DNA from: Cytobacillus eiseniae | Lineage (GTDB): Bacteria > Bacillota > Bacilli > Bacillales > Cytobacillaceae | Direction of reading: 5' to 3' | DNA: 58,024 bases | Assembly (NCBI RefSeq): GCF_017874625.1 | Contig: NZ_JAGIKZ010000023.1 | Coordinates: 1 to 58,024 of the forward strand | Shown: positions 48,991 to 58,024 of the stretch, in pieces | How positions within the stretch are numbered: the stretch's first letter is position 1 | How the letters are laid out: each line of letters opens with the position of its first letter | Notes under the pieces: generated by a model | What the model was told of the DNA's origin: nothing | Seen by the model: the letters and a program-made list of their open reading frames with translations, nothing else | The model's database searches: none | Position numbers and translations under genes: made by a program

Positions 48991-49920
48991 GTGGCACGTA
49001 TAGCAAATTCAATTGCAGAACTAGTAGGGCAGACTCCGATTGTGAAACTTAACCGCATGATTGATGAGAATAGTGCAGATGTATATTTAAAATTAGAATA
49101 CATGAATCCAGGCAGCAGTGTGAAAGACCGTATTGCGCTTGCGATGATTGAAGCTGCTGAAGAAAGTGGAGATTTAAAAGAGGGCGCGACAATTATTGAG
49201 CCAACAAGCGGAAATACAGGCATCGGCTTAGCGATGATCGCCGCTGCAAAAGGGTATCATGCTATTTTAGTTATGCCAGATACGATGAGTATGGAGCGAC
49301 GTAACCTCCTGCGTGCATATGGAGCAGAACTTGTGCTTACTCCAGGAGCAGAAGGGATGAATGGTGCAATTCGAAAGGCTATTGAGCTTGCAAGTGAGCA
49401 CGGTTACTTCTTGCCACAGCAATTTAATAATCCCGCTAATCCAGAAATCCATCGCCAAACAACTGGAAAAGAAATTGTTGAGCAAATGGGCGACCAGCTG
49501 GATGCCTTCATTTCAGGAATCGGTACGGGTGGTACGATCACAGGAGCAGGTACTGTCCTCCGCGAAAAATATGAAAATATAAAAATCTATGCAGTGGAGC
49601 CAACAGACTCACCTATTCTTTCAGGAGGAAAACCAGGTCCGCACAAAATTCAAGGAATTGGGGCCGGCTTTGTTCCAGAGGTATTGAATACAAAAATTTA
49701 TGATGAAGTGATTACAGTAACGAATGACCAGGCTTTTGAATATGCACGCCGAGCGGCTAAAGAAGAAGGAATTCTTGGTGGGATTTCATCAGGTGCAGCT
49801 ATTTTTGCAGCATTAGAGATAGCGAAGGAGCTTGGAAAGGGCAAGAAAGTCCTTGCCGTACTGCCAAGTAATGGCGAGCGTTATTTAAGTACAGCGTTGT
49901 ATCAGTTTGAAACAGAATAA
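48991..49920 (+). CDS. cysK: cysteine synthase (O-acetylserine sulfhydrylase)
   Basis: Makes cysteine from O-acetylserine and sulfide; in B. subtilis CysK also modulates the CymR repressor. The 309-residue PLP fold-type II enzyme has the cofactor lysine in NPGSSVKDR (Lys45), the substrate loop [12 protein letters not shown] and the PLP-phosphate loop [12 protein letters not shown]. The GTG at 48991 follows GAGGTGGGG; GTG 48982 lies in that site. It has a terminator of its own. Confidence 0.97.
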   Translation: MARIANSIAELVGQTPIVKLNRMIDENSADVYLKLEYMNPGSSVKDRIALAMIEAAEESGDLKEGATIIEPTSGNTGIGLAMIAAAKGYHAILVMPDTMSMERRNLLRAYGAELVLTPGAEGMNGAIRKAIELASEHGYFLPQQFNNPANPEIHRQTTGKEIVEQMGDQLDAFISGIGTGGTITGAGTVLREKYENIKIYAVEPTDSPILSGGKPGPHKIQGIGAGFVPEVLNTKIYDEVITVTNDQAFEYARRAAKEEGILGGISSGAAIFAALEIAKELGKGKKVLAVLPSNGERYLSTALYQFETE

Positions 49921-49927
49921 TCGGATC

Positions 49928-49957
49928 GAGCAATGGCATGAAGCTGTTGCTCTTTTT
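49928..49957 (+). terminator. cysK terminator
   Basis: GAGCAA / TTGCTC with an inner GGC / GCT extension, followed by TTTTTTT. Confidence 0.85.
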
Positions 49958-50039
49958 TTATTTTTTAATCAATTTGAAATGAAAGCGGAACATTCTTCAT
50001 GTATGATGAAAAAAGAGAAACCATGAGGAGTGACAGTTA

Positions 50040-51452
50040 TTGGCTAATTATAAAATATTTGCGAAAAAGATTCCTTTTACTTATCAACGCTTTTTCACAC
50101 AATATCGTCATATGTCAAAGGGGATGCCGTACCATCTTTTATTAGAAAGCGGACGTGGCGGGCGTTATAGCATTGCTGGTTTTGAACCTGAAACTGTACT
50201 AATCGGTAAAAATTCCAAGTTAGAAATTATACATAGAAATGGGAAAGAACGACTTGAGGGCAATCCACTCTATTTGTTAAAAGATTGGCTTCGTCAATAT
50301 GAAACAGAACGAGACAAAGAGCTCCCTGATTTTCAAGGGGGAGTCATTGGATTGATTAGCTATGACTATGCACGTTATATTGAGCGTCTTCCTCAATTAG
50401 CAGAAGATGATCTACAAATGCCAGATGTTCATTTTCTAGCTTTTAAGGAATGGTTCGTATTTGACCATCAGGAAAAGGAATTATGGCTGATGTCGATTTA
50501 TCATGAAAATGAAACGATTGATGCAATAGGAAGCAGGGTCGACGAATGGAAAGAGCAGTGGCTCAAGGACTTTTCTGAACAGAAAAAGGAGATCGCCTCA
50601 AAGAAGAATAGCCAAAGGGAAGTTTCTATGAGTGAAGAAGCATTCATTCAGGCTGTTCGACAAGTGCAACAATATATCTCACAAGGAGATGTATTTCAAG
50701 TAAATTTATCTGTACGTCAAAGTCAGCCCATTTCAGTTGCTGCGATGGATGTATATGAACAATTGAGGGCTCTTAATCCGTCCCCGTATATGGGGTATAT
50801 TCACACACCTGAATATCAGCTTGTTAGTGCCTCCCCTGAATTATTAATTAAGAAAAAGGGAACGGAAGTAAGTACGCGTCCGATTGCAGGAACACGCTCC
50901 CGTGGCAAGGATGAAGTGGAAGATCTAAAGCTTGCAAATGAATTGATTGAGAATGAGAAGGAAAGAGCGGAGCATGTGATGCTTGTCGATCTCGAAAGAA
51001 ATGATCTAGGGCGAGTTTGTAAATATGGCACAGTCCGCGTCGATGAATTTATGGTCATCGAAAAATACTCTCATGTGATGCATATCGTTTCAAATGTAAG
51101 AGGCGAACTGGCAGAAGGTAAAGATGGATTTGACTTAATTGATTCGGTGTTCCCAGGCGGTACGATAACAGGGGCTCCTAAAGTGAGGACGATGGAAATT
51201 ATTGAAGAGCTAGAGCCTGTAACTAGAGGGCCGTATACCGGTTCCTTTGGGTGGATCAATTTCAATGGAGATCTAGAGCTGAATATTATCATTCGTACGA
51301 TGCTAGTAAAGGATGGGAAGGCATATGTACAAGCGGGTGCAGGAGTTGTTATTGATTCAAACCCAAAAAACGAATACGAGGAGTCGTTGAAAAAGGCCTT
51401 TGCATTATGGAAGGCAAAGGAAATGGCCGAACAAGGAAAAGGGGATTGCTAA
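50040..51452 (+). CDS. pabB: aminodeoxychorismate synthase component I
   Basis: PabB converts chorismate and ammonia (from PabA) to 4-amino-4-deoxychorismate for folate. The 470-residue protein is a chorismate-binding enzyme with [30 protein letters not shown] and [11 protein letters not shown] motifs; PIAGT with Ala distinguishes it less clearly from TrpE, but the operon context settles the call. The start is TTG 50040, 10 bases after GGAG. It starts the pab-fol operon and overlaps the pabA start codon. Confidence 0.95.
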   Translation: MANYKIFAKKIPFTYQRFFTQYRHMSKGMPYHLLLESGRGGRYSIAGFEPETVLIGKNSKLEIIHRNGKERLEGNPLYLLKDWLRQYETERDKELPDFQGGVIGLISYDYARYIERLPQLAEDDLQMPDVHFLAFKEWFVFDHQEKELWLMSIYHENETIDAIGSRVDEWKEQWLKDFSEQKKEIASKKNSQREVSMSEEAFIQAVRQVQQYISQGDVFQVNLSVRQSQPISVAAMDVYEQLRALNPSPYMGYIHTPEYQLVSASPELLIKKKGTEVSTRPIAGTRSRGKDEVEDLKLANELIENEKERAEHVMLVDLERNDLGRVCKYGTVRVDEFMVIEKYSHVMHIVSNVRGELAEGKDGFDLIDSVFPGGTITGAPKVRTMEIIEELEPVTRGPYTGSFGWINFNGDLELNIIIRTMLVKDGKAYVQAGAGVVIDSNPKNEYEESLKKAFALWKAKEMAEQGKGDC

Positions 51453-52042
51453 TGATCTTCATGATTGATAACTATGATTCCTTCACATATAATCTTGTAC
51501 AATATTTGGGCGAGCTTGGAGAGGAATTAATCGTAAAAAGAAATGATGAAATTTCAATTCAAGAAATACGTGAGGTAAATCCAAGATTTTTAATGGTGTC
51601 TCCAGGCCCTTGCAGTCCGAATGAAGCGGGAATAAGTTTGGAGGCCATTCGGTCATTTGCTGGTGAGACACCTATATTCGGGGTTTGTCTCGGCCATCAA
51701 TCGATTGCCCAGGTGTTTGGTGGGGAAGTCGTTCAAGCTGAGCGGTTAATGCACGGAAAAACCTCGAGAATCTTTCATGATGGAAAATCAATTTTCCAAG
51801 GCTTATCTAATCCTTTCCCTGCAACAAGGTATCACTCATTGATCGTAAAAAAGGAAACTCTTCCATCGTGTTTAGAAGTATCTGCTTGGACGGAAGAAGG
51901 AGAAATTATGGCGATCCGTCATAAGGAGCTGCCGATAGAGGGAGTACAATTTCATCCAGAGTCCATTATGACAATAGGTGGGAAAGAACTATTGAGGAAC
52001 TTCCTAAATTATTATGTGAACAAAGAAGTAGCTAGGGGTTAA
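51452..52042 (+). CDS. pabA: glutamine amidotransferase PabA (shared with anthranilate synthase)
   Basis: Supplies ammonia from glutamine to PabB, and in B. subtilis also to TrpE. The 196-residue class I amidotransferase has the nucleophile Cys79 in GVCLGHQ, the oxyanion loop [11 protein letters not shown] and the HPES catalytic His/Glu. The ATG at 51452 uses the last base of the pabB stop codon (TAATG) and follows AAAAGGGGA. pabC starts 4 bases after it. Confidence 0.97.
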   Translation: MIFMIDNYDSFTYNLVQYLGELGEELIVKRNDEISIQEIREVNPRFLMVSPGPCSPNEAGISLEAIRSFAGETPIFGVCLGHQSIAQVFGGEVVQAERLMHGKTSRIFHDGKSIFQGLSNPFPATRYHSLIVKKETLPSCLEVSAWTEEGEIMAIRHKELPIEGVQFHPESIMTIGGKELLRNFLNYYVNKEVARG

Positions 52043-52046
52043 GATA

Positions 52047-52904
52047 ATGTTCGTGTATATAAATGGAAAGGTAATTTCAGAGGAAGAAGCAACAATCTCA
52101 CCCTTTGATCATGGATATTTGTATGGACTTGGTCTTTTTGAAACATTTAGAGTGTATAATGGCCATCCTTTCTTACTGGATGATCATTTAGAACGGTTAA
52201 ATACGAGTCTGGAAGTATTGAATATAAAGCTTCGTTATGAGAGAGAAGAAATGAGGAAGATCCTCCATCTGCTTCTTGAGAAAAATCAATTACAAGATGC
52301 CTATATTCGGCTGAATGTATCTGCAGGGGTAGGGGAAATTGGATTGCAAATAAATCCGTATTGTAAACCGAATGTGATTATCTTTGCCAAGCAGTTGCCC
52401 AAAATGGATCCTATTCAAGAGAAACAAGCGGTCGTGTTAAATTTAAAACGCAATACACCTGAAGGAATGGAACGGTTAAAATCACATCATTACTTGAATA
52501 ATATATTAGCAAAAAGAGAGCTAGGCGATCGTACAGACTGTGAAGGCATTTTTTTAACTAAAGAGGGATATGTAGCGGAAGGAATAGTCTCTAATTTATT
52601 TTGGATTAATCAAGATATCCTTTATACCCCTTCAATTGACACAGGGATCTTAAATGGAATAACAAGAAAATTAGTTATGAAGCTTGCAAGCAGAAGAGGA
52701 ATGACGATTGAAGAAGGCTGCTTTACAGTTGACGATGTAAAGAAAGCGGATGAGGTATTTATTACAAATTCCATTCAAGAAATGGTTCCGATATCGATAT
52801 TTGATGGCAAAGAGATGCCGGGAGCTGCTGGCAAGCTAGTCAATAAACTTCAATTGGATTACCGGGAGCGTTGTCAATCTTTGTGGAGTAGAAATGAACT
52901 TTAA
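52047..52904 (+). CDS. pabC: 4-amino-4-deoxychorismate lyase
   Basis: PabC removes pyruvate from aminodeoxychorismate to give p-aminobenzoate. The 285-residue PLP fold-type IV protein has SPFDHGYLYGLGLFETFRV, the KSHHYLNNILAKREL segment with the expected cofactor lysine, EGIVSNLFW and TPSIDTGILNGITRK. AGGGGTT precedes the ATG. Its end overlaps a possible early start of folP. Confidence 0.96.
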   Translation: MFVYINGKVISEEEATISPFDHGYLYGLGLFETFRVYNGHPFLLDDHLERLNTSLEVLNIKLRYEREEMRKILHLLLEKNQLQDAYIRLNVSAGVGEIGLQINPYCKPNVIIFAKQLPKMDPIQEKQAVVLNLKRNTPEGMERLKSHHYLNNILAKRELGDRTDCEGIFLTKEGYVAEGIVSNLFWINQDILYTPSIDTGILNGITRKLVMKLASRRGMTIEEGCFTVDDVKKADEVFITNSIQEMVPISIFDGKEMPGAAGKLVNKLQLDYRERCQSLWSRNEL

Positions 52905-52917
52905 GGAGGAAGAGAGT

Positions 52918-53751
52918 GTGTCTAGCATTATTCATTGTGGACCCCATTCATTAGACTATAGCAATAAGACGTTAATAATGGGGATATTAAATATAACGCC
53001 TGATTCCTTTTCAGACGGTGGGAAATTTAATCATGTGGATCGGGCAGTAGAGCGTGCGGTACAAATGGTCAAGGATGGGGCGGATATAATTGATATTGGC
53101 GGAGAGTCTACAAGGCCCGGTTATATGAAAGTCACTGTTGAAGAAGAGATTGAAAGAGTCGTTCCTATTATTTGTGCCATTTCAAGGGAAGTGAATATCC
53201 CTATCTCGATTGATACATACAAGGCAGAGGTAGCGAAACAGGCAATTGAGGCAGGCGCACATATTATTAATGATATTTGGGGTGCGAAGGCTGACCCTTA
53301 TATGGCAAAAGTAGCGAGAGATCTTCAAGTTCCTATTATCCTCATGCATAATCGAACAAATGAAGAGTACGAGGTTTTTTATCGTGATGTAGCAAATGAT
53401 TTATTTGAAAGCATTTCAATCGTGAAGCGGGAAGGGGTTAAGGATGAGAATATTATTTTAGACCCTGGGATCGGCTTTGCGAAAGATTTAACCTATAATT
53501 TGGAGATGATGAGAGATCTAGATAAGCTTGTTTCGCTAGGCTATCCGGTTTTACTAGGAACCTCCCGGAAGTCGATGATTGGCGGGGTGTTGGATTTGCC
53601 TGTCGAGGAGCGACTCGAGGGTACTGGGGCTACTGTTTGTTATGGCATTCAAAAGGGATGCCAAATTATGCGTGTGCATGATGTGAAAGAAATTGCAAGG
53701 ATGGCAAAAATGATGGATGCATTAGTAGGCAAAGGGGTTTATCATGGATAA
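52918..53751 (+). CDS. folP: dihydropteroate synthase
   Basis: Joins p-aminobenzoate to dihydropterin pyrophosphate; the target of sulfonamides. The 277-residue TIM barrel has MGILNITPDSFSDGGKF, DIGGESTRPG, SIDTYKAEVAKQAIEAGA, NDIWGAK, DPGIGFAK and GTSRKSMIG. The GTG at 52918 lies 8 bases after GGAGG; ATG 52894 inside pabC is less likely. It overlaps folB by 8 bases. Confidence 0.97.
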   Translation: MSSIIHCGPHSLDYSNKTLIMGILNITPDSFSDGGKFNHVDRAVERAVQMVKDGADIIDIGGESTRPGYMKVTVEEEIERVVPIICAISREVNIPISIDTYKAEVAKQAIEAGAHIINDIWGAKADPYMAKVARDLQVPIILMHNRTNEEYEVFYRDVANDLFESISIVKREGVKDENIILDPGIGFAKDLTYNLEMMRDLDKLVSLGYPVLLGTSRKSMIGGVLDLPVEERLEGTGATVCYGIQKGCQIMRVHDVKEIARMAKMMDALVGKGVYHG

Positions 53752-54103
53752 AATTATCTTAAACAAAATGGCTTTTTACGGGTACCACGGCGTTTTCCCA
53801 GAAGAAACACGTCTAGGGCAACGATTTATCATTGATTTAACAGTAGAGGCAGATTTAAAACAAGCGGGAGAATCGGATCGGCTTGAAGATTCGATTAATT
53901 ATGGAGAGACCTATTTCGTTTGCAAAGAGATTGTAGAAGGAAGCCCATATAAACTTGTTGAAGCAGTTGCAGAAAAGATTGCCGGGGAAATGCTCGATCG
54001 ATTTTCTGCTATTTCCCAGGTGACAGTAAAGGTAACGAAACCTGACCCTCCTATTCCAGGTCATTACGAATCCGTTGCAGTTGAAATAACAAGGGGTAGA
54101 TAA
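53744..54103 (+). CDS. folB: dihydroneopterin aldolase
   Basis: Cleaves dihydroneopterin to 6-hydroxymethyl-dihydropterin and glycolaldehyde. The 119-residue protein has FYGYHGVFPEETRLGQRF and SINYGETYFVCKEIVEG, and the KPDPPIPGHYESVAVEI end. It starts within folP after AAAGGGG. folK begins 2 bases downstream. Confidence 0.97.
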   Translation: MDKIILNKMAFYGYHGVFPEETRLGQRFIIDLTVEADLKQAGESDRLEDSINYGETYFVCKEIVEGSPYKLVEAVAEKIAGEMLDRFSAISQVTVKVTKPDPPIPGHYESVAVEITRGR

Positions 54104-54105
54104 AG

Positions 54106-54633
54106 ATGAATAATTTAGCATATATTGCACTTGGATCGAATATTGGGGAGCGCTATGAATATTTACAACAAGCAATCGAAGAATTGCATGCTCTTTTAGA
54201 AGTAGATGTGGTAAATACTTCTTCAATATATGAAACAGATCCAGTTGGATATGAGGATCAAGGACCATTTCTAAATATGGTCATACTTGTGAGAACGGAA
54301 TTAAAACCAATTGAATTATTGGATAAATGTCTGGAGATAGAGAAAACGCTAGGGCGAAAAAGGGATATACGTTGGGGCCCGCGAACAATAGACCTTGACA
54401 TTTTGATGTATAATCAAGAAAATATTAAAACAGAGAAGTTATTTGTTCCTCATCCTCGGATGCATGAAAGAGCTTTTGTCCTCATTCCTCTATTAGAGGT
54501 TCAGCCTAGCATCAAGCTTCCGACGATGGAGACGCCTCTTGAAGCAATTTTAGAGGAGATACCTGATAGAGAGGGAGTACGAGTATGGAAGCGGAAAAAT
54601 GGGGAAGACGTATTCGCGCTTTTCGGAAACTAA
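54106..54633 (+). CDS. folK: 2-amino-4-hydroxy-6-hydroxymethyldihydropteridine pyrophosphokinase
   Basis: Transfers pyrophosphate to hydroxymethyl-dihydropterin, the substrate of FolP. The 175-residue protein has ALGSNIGERYEYLQQA, NTSSIYETDPVGYEDQGPFLN, the catalytic KRDIRWGPRTIDLDIL motif and VPHPRMHERAFVLIPL. AAGGGG precedes the ATG. The yazB start lies inside its last 50 bases. Confidence 0.97.
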   Translation: MNNLAYIALGSNIGERYEYLQQAIEELHALLEVDVVNTSSIYETDPVGYEDQGPFLNMVILVRTELKPIELLDKCLEIEKTLGRKRDIRWGPRTIDLDILMYNQENIKTEKLFVPHPRMHERAFVLIPLLEVQPSIKLPTMETPLEAILEEIPDREGVRVWKRKNGEDVFALFGN

Positions 54634-54803
54634 AAGGGTTTACACAAGAAAGTTTTGCAAAGGAATTAGGTGTTTCTGTTTCAATCCTTGGAGAAGTTGA
54701 AAGAGGGAACAGAATGCCGTCCATTGAATTTTTAAAGCGTGTTTCCTTTTTGTTAAATATTCCTATTGAAGATCTAACACCACCTGTGGAAAATAAGGAA
54801 TAG
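54585..54803 (+). CDS. yazB: small XRE-family DNA-binding protein YazB
   Basis: A 72-residue helix-turn-helix protein consisting of little more than one Cro/CI-type domain: FRKLKGFTQESFAKELGVS followed by SILGEVERGNRMPS. The target genes are unknown. It starts after GAGAGGGAG inside folK, in another frame, and is followed closely by dusB. The same folK-yazB-dusB order is found in B. subtilis. Confidence 0.93.
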   Translation: MEAEKWGRRIRAFRKLKGFTQESFAKELGVSVSILGEVERGNRMPSIEFLKRVSFLLNIPIEDLTPPVENKE

Positions 54804-54832
54804 ATAGCTTTTTTTTGAAAAGGAGGTGCAAG

Positions 54833-55834
54833 ATGTTTAAGATTGGTGATATCGAGTTGAAGAATCGAGTGGTTCTTGCTCCGATGGCAGGTGTATGTAA
54901 CTCGGCCTTCCGTCTAACTGTGAAAGAATTCGGTGCTGGCTTAGTATGTGCCGAAATGGTTAGTGACAAAGGAATCCTTTTAAAAAATGAAAAAACAATG
55001 AATATGCTCTATATTGATGATAGAGAAAAACCGCTTAGTCTACAAATCTTTGGCGGTGAAAAGGAAACATTGGTAGAAGCAGCAAAATTCGTTGACCAAA
55101 ATACAAATGCAGATATTATTGATATTAATATGGGATGCCCTGTTCCGAAGATCACGAAATGTGATGCAGGCGCGAAGTGGCTCCTTGATCCGAATAAAAT
55201 TTATGAAATGGTTTCAGCGGTAACAGATGTTGTAACGAAGCCTGTTACAGTTAAAATGCGAATGGGCTGGGATGAAGATCATATTTATGCTGTTCGTAAT
55301 GCACAGGCAGTGGAACGAGCTGGAGGAAAAGCTATTTCACTCCATGGGCGCACACGCGTTCAAATGTATGAAGGAACTGCAAATTGGGATATTATTCGTG
55401 AGGTGAAGGAGAGCATCAATATTCCGTTAATCGGAAATGGAGATGTTCACACACCTCAGGATGCAAAACGAATGCTTGAAGAAACAGACTGTGATGGTGT
55501 GATGATTGGCCGGGCAGCATTAGGAAATCCATGGATGATTTATCGTACAGTTAAATATTTAGAGACAGGCGAGCTTATGGATGAACCGAATGTACGAGAG
55601 AAGATTGCTGTTTGTATTCTTCATTTAGATCGCTTGATTGAATTGAAAAACGAACACATTGCTGTTCGTGAAATGCGCAAGCATGCTGCATGGTACTTAA
55701 AAGGAATTCGTGGTCATGCTACAGTACGAAATGCAGTGAATGAATGTAATACTAGAGAAGACCTTGTCACATTATTAAATGCCTTTGTAATGGATGTTGA
55801 AGAGAAAGAGCGGAGTCAAATTCTAGCTGGATAA
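54833..55834 (+). CDS. dusB: tRNA-dihydrouridine synthase
   Basis: An FMN-dependent enzyme that reduces uridines in tRNA to dihydrouridine (YacF). The 333-residue protein has the VVLAPMAGVCNSAFRLTVKE start, NMGCPVPKITKCDAGA with the catalytic cysteine, VKMRMGWDEDH and LHGRTRVQMYEGTANW. AAGGAGGTG lies 6 bases before the ATG at 54833; a TTG at 54815 begins before that site. A terminator follows, so lysS is separate. Confidence 0.97.
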   Translation: MFKIGDIELKNRVVLAPMAGVCNSAFRLTVKEFGAGLVCAEMVSDKGILLKNEKTMNMLYIDDREKPLSLQIFGGEKETLVEAAKFVDQNTNADIIDINMGCPVPKITKCDAGAKWLLDPNKIYEMVSAVTDVVTKPVTVKMRMGWDEDHIYAVRNAQAVERAGGKAISLHGRTRVQMYEGTANWDIIREVKESINIPLIGNGDVHTPQDAKRMLEETDCDGVMIGRAALGNPWMIYRTVKYLETGELMDEPNVREKIAVCILHLDRLIELKNEHIAVREMRKHAAWYLKGIRGHATVRNAVNECNTREDLVTLLNAFVMDVEEKERSQILAG

Positions 55835-55889
55835 TGCTTTCGTTTGACATTGAAAATTTCTTTTTCTATAATAATTTTGATATGTAAGA

Positions 55890-55921
55890 GAACTGCCAGT
55901 GGGTTTACTGGCAGTTTTTAT
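55890..55921 (+). terminator. dusB terminator
   Basis: Perfect 10-bp stem AACTGCCAGT / ACTGGCAGTT with a 6-base loop, followed by TTTATT. Confidence 0.92.
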
Positions 55922-56041
55922 TCTATTTAATTATATTTTTGGTGTCTGTGTTGTTCTCTTTGTGTAAAATAAATAGTAGAAGAAATTTACGCCTCTTAAT
56001 TGCTTTACATAAAGATTTACAAAATAATGGAGATGATATAA

Positions 56042-57532
<1,491 letters not shown>

Positions 57533-57541
57533 TATAATTCC

Positions 57542-57573
57542 AAGAGGTAAAGCGAATTTTTGCTTTACCTCTT
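57542..57573 (+). terminator. lysS terminator
   Basis: Perfect 12-bp stem AAGAGGTAAAGC / GCTTTACCTCTT with an 8-base loop; the T-run is weak (ATTAAT). Confidence 0.8.
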
Positions 57574-57783
57574 ATTAATAGTTGAGAATACATTTAGTAG
57601 TATACAGGAGGGGCTTTATTGTTAATAAGTTTTTAGGATATGTTCTCATAGTAAGTTGACTTCAGTTCCATGTTTCTTTTGGCTTACTGGGGATATTGAA
57701 AGGTGTTATTTCGATTCTAGTTCCGATAAACTATTAAGAATACTCTTTCTTCTAATTTCGGACAAATGTTTTAAAAAAACATG

Positions 57784-57812
57784 TTGCATCCGATTAAAGA
57801 TGGTGGTATATT
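57784..57812 (+). promoter_or_regulatory. rRNA operon promoter P1
   Basis: TTGCAT (57784-57789), 17-base spacer, TATATT (57807-57812), about 190 bases before the 16S gene. Confidence 0.65.
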
Positions 57813-57867
57813 AATATCTGTTGCTGCGAGATGATCGCTTTTGAAAAATATTTTTTTAAAAAAGTTA

Positions 57868-57897
57868 TTGACTCGAACCTAGCAATTATGATAGTAT
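57868..57897 (+). promoter_or_regulatory. rRNA operon promoter P2
   Basis: TTGACT (57868-57873), 18-base spacer, TAGTAT (57892-57897). A TATGAT at 57887 is too close to the -35. A leader with the antitermination-like TGCTCTTTGAAAACTGAAC (57931-57949) follows. Confidence 0.7.
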
Positions 57898-58004
57898 TTA
57901 AAAGTCGCGTTAAGCGATTGGGTGAAAGTATTGCTCTTTGAAAACTGAACGAACAAAAAACGTCAACGTTTAAACTTATTTTTTATTTTAGAGCTAATCA
58001 ACTC

Positions 58005-58024
58005 TTTATTGGAGAGTTTGATCC
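58005..58024 (+). rRNA. rrs: 16S ribosomal RNA, 5' end
   Basis: The last 20 bases, TTTATTGGAGAGTTTGATCC, are the 5' end of bacterial 16S rRNA. By gene order this is the rrnJ-type operon that follows lysS in B. subtilis. Confidence 0.95.

Overview
The window is the origin-proximal housekeeping and sporulation region of a low-GC, endospore-forming member of the Bacillaceae. It opens inside the 3' part of a 5S rRNA (1-91) and closes on the first bases of a 16S rRNA (from about 58005). In between, the genes follow the Bacillus subtilis 168 order from rrnA to rrnJ almost gene for gene: csfB, yaaO, tmk, darA, holB, ricT, yabA, trmN6, yazA, rsmI, abrB, metG, tatD, yabE, rnmV, ksgA, yabG, veg, sspF, ispE, purR, ridA, spoVG, glmU, prs, ctc, pth, fin, mfd, spoVT, yabM, yabN, rqcP, yabP, yabQ, divIC, yabR, spoIIE, yabS, yabT, tilS, hpt, ftsH, coaX, hslO, yacD, cysK, pabB, pabA, pabC, folP, folB, folK, yazB, dusB, lysS. 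The genus cannot be fixed from the sequence alone. Comparisons with B. subtilis are from memory of that genome.

Layout. Positions 128-1175 hold no clear gene and a hairpin repeat. 1176-6601 carries csfB on the minus strand, then yaaO-tmk and a darA-holB-ricT-yabA run. 6895-9116 holds RNA-modification genes and, on the minus strand, abrB. 9531-17280 runs metG to yabG. 17521-25809 holds veg, sspF, ispE, purR-ridA-spoVG, glmU-prs, ctc-pth and fin. 26752-36542 runs mfd, spoVT and the yabM-to-divIC cluster, then yabR. 36870-48393 runs spoIIE, yabS-yabT, tilS-hpt-ftsH and coaX-hslO-yacD. 48991-57532 holds cysK, the folate operon with yazB and dusB, and lysS.

Regulation can be read directly at many genes. 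There are Spo0A boxes at abrB and spoIIE (the latter with the 21-bp-spaced promoter), a sigma-H promoter at spoVG, a sigma-B-like promoter at ctc, sigma-F-like promoters at csfB and fin, sigma-G promoters at spoVT and probably sspF, a sigma-K promoter at yabG, paired PurBoxes at purR, and tandem sigma-A promoters at veg and before the 16S gene. A near-consensus parS site lies between metG and tatD. Differences from B. subtilis are the inverted csfB, no xpaC-yaaN before yaaO, no yaaR between darA and holB, no tRNA genes between yabR and spoIIE, and a four-cysteine MetRS.

What the genes do not explain is the intergenic repeat load. Three unrelated repeat families fill most of the larger gaps. 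The most unusual is a set of CGGA-N5-TCCG hairpins in groups of four, whose spacing (51, 61, 51 bp) is kept almost to the base at three distant loci although the spacers at one locus differ in sequence. I see no phage, transposase, CRISPR array, defence system or novel protein-coding system.
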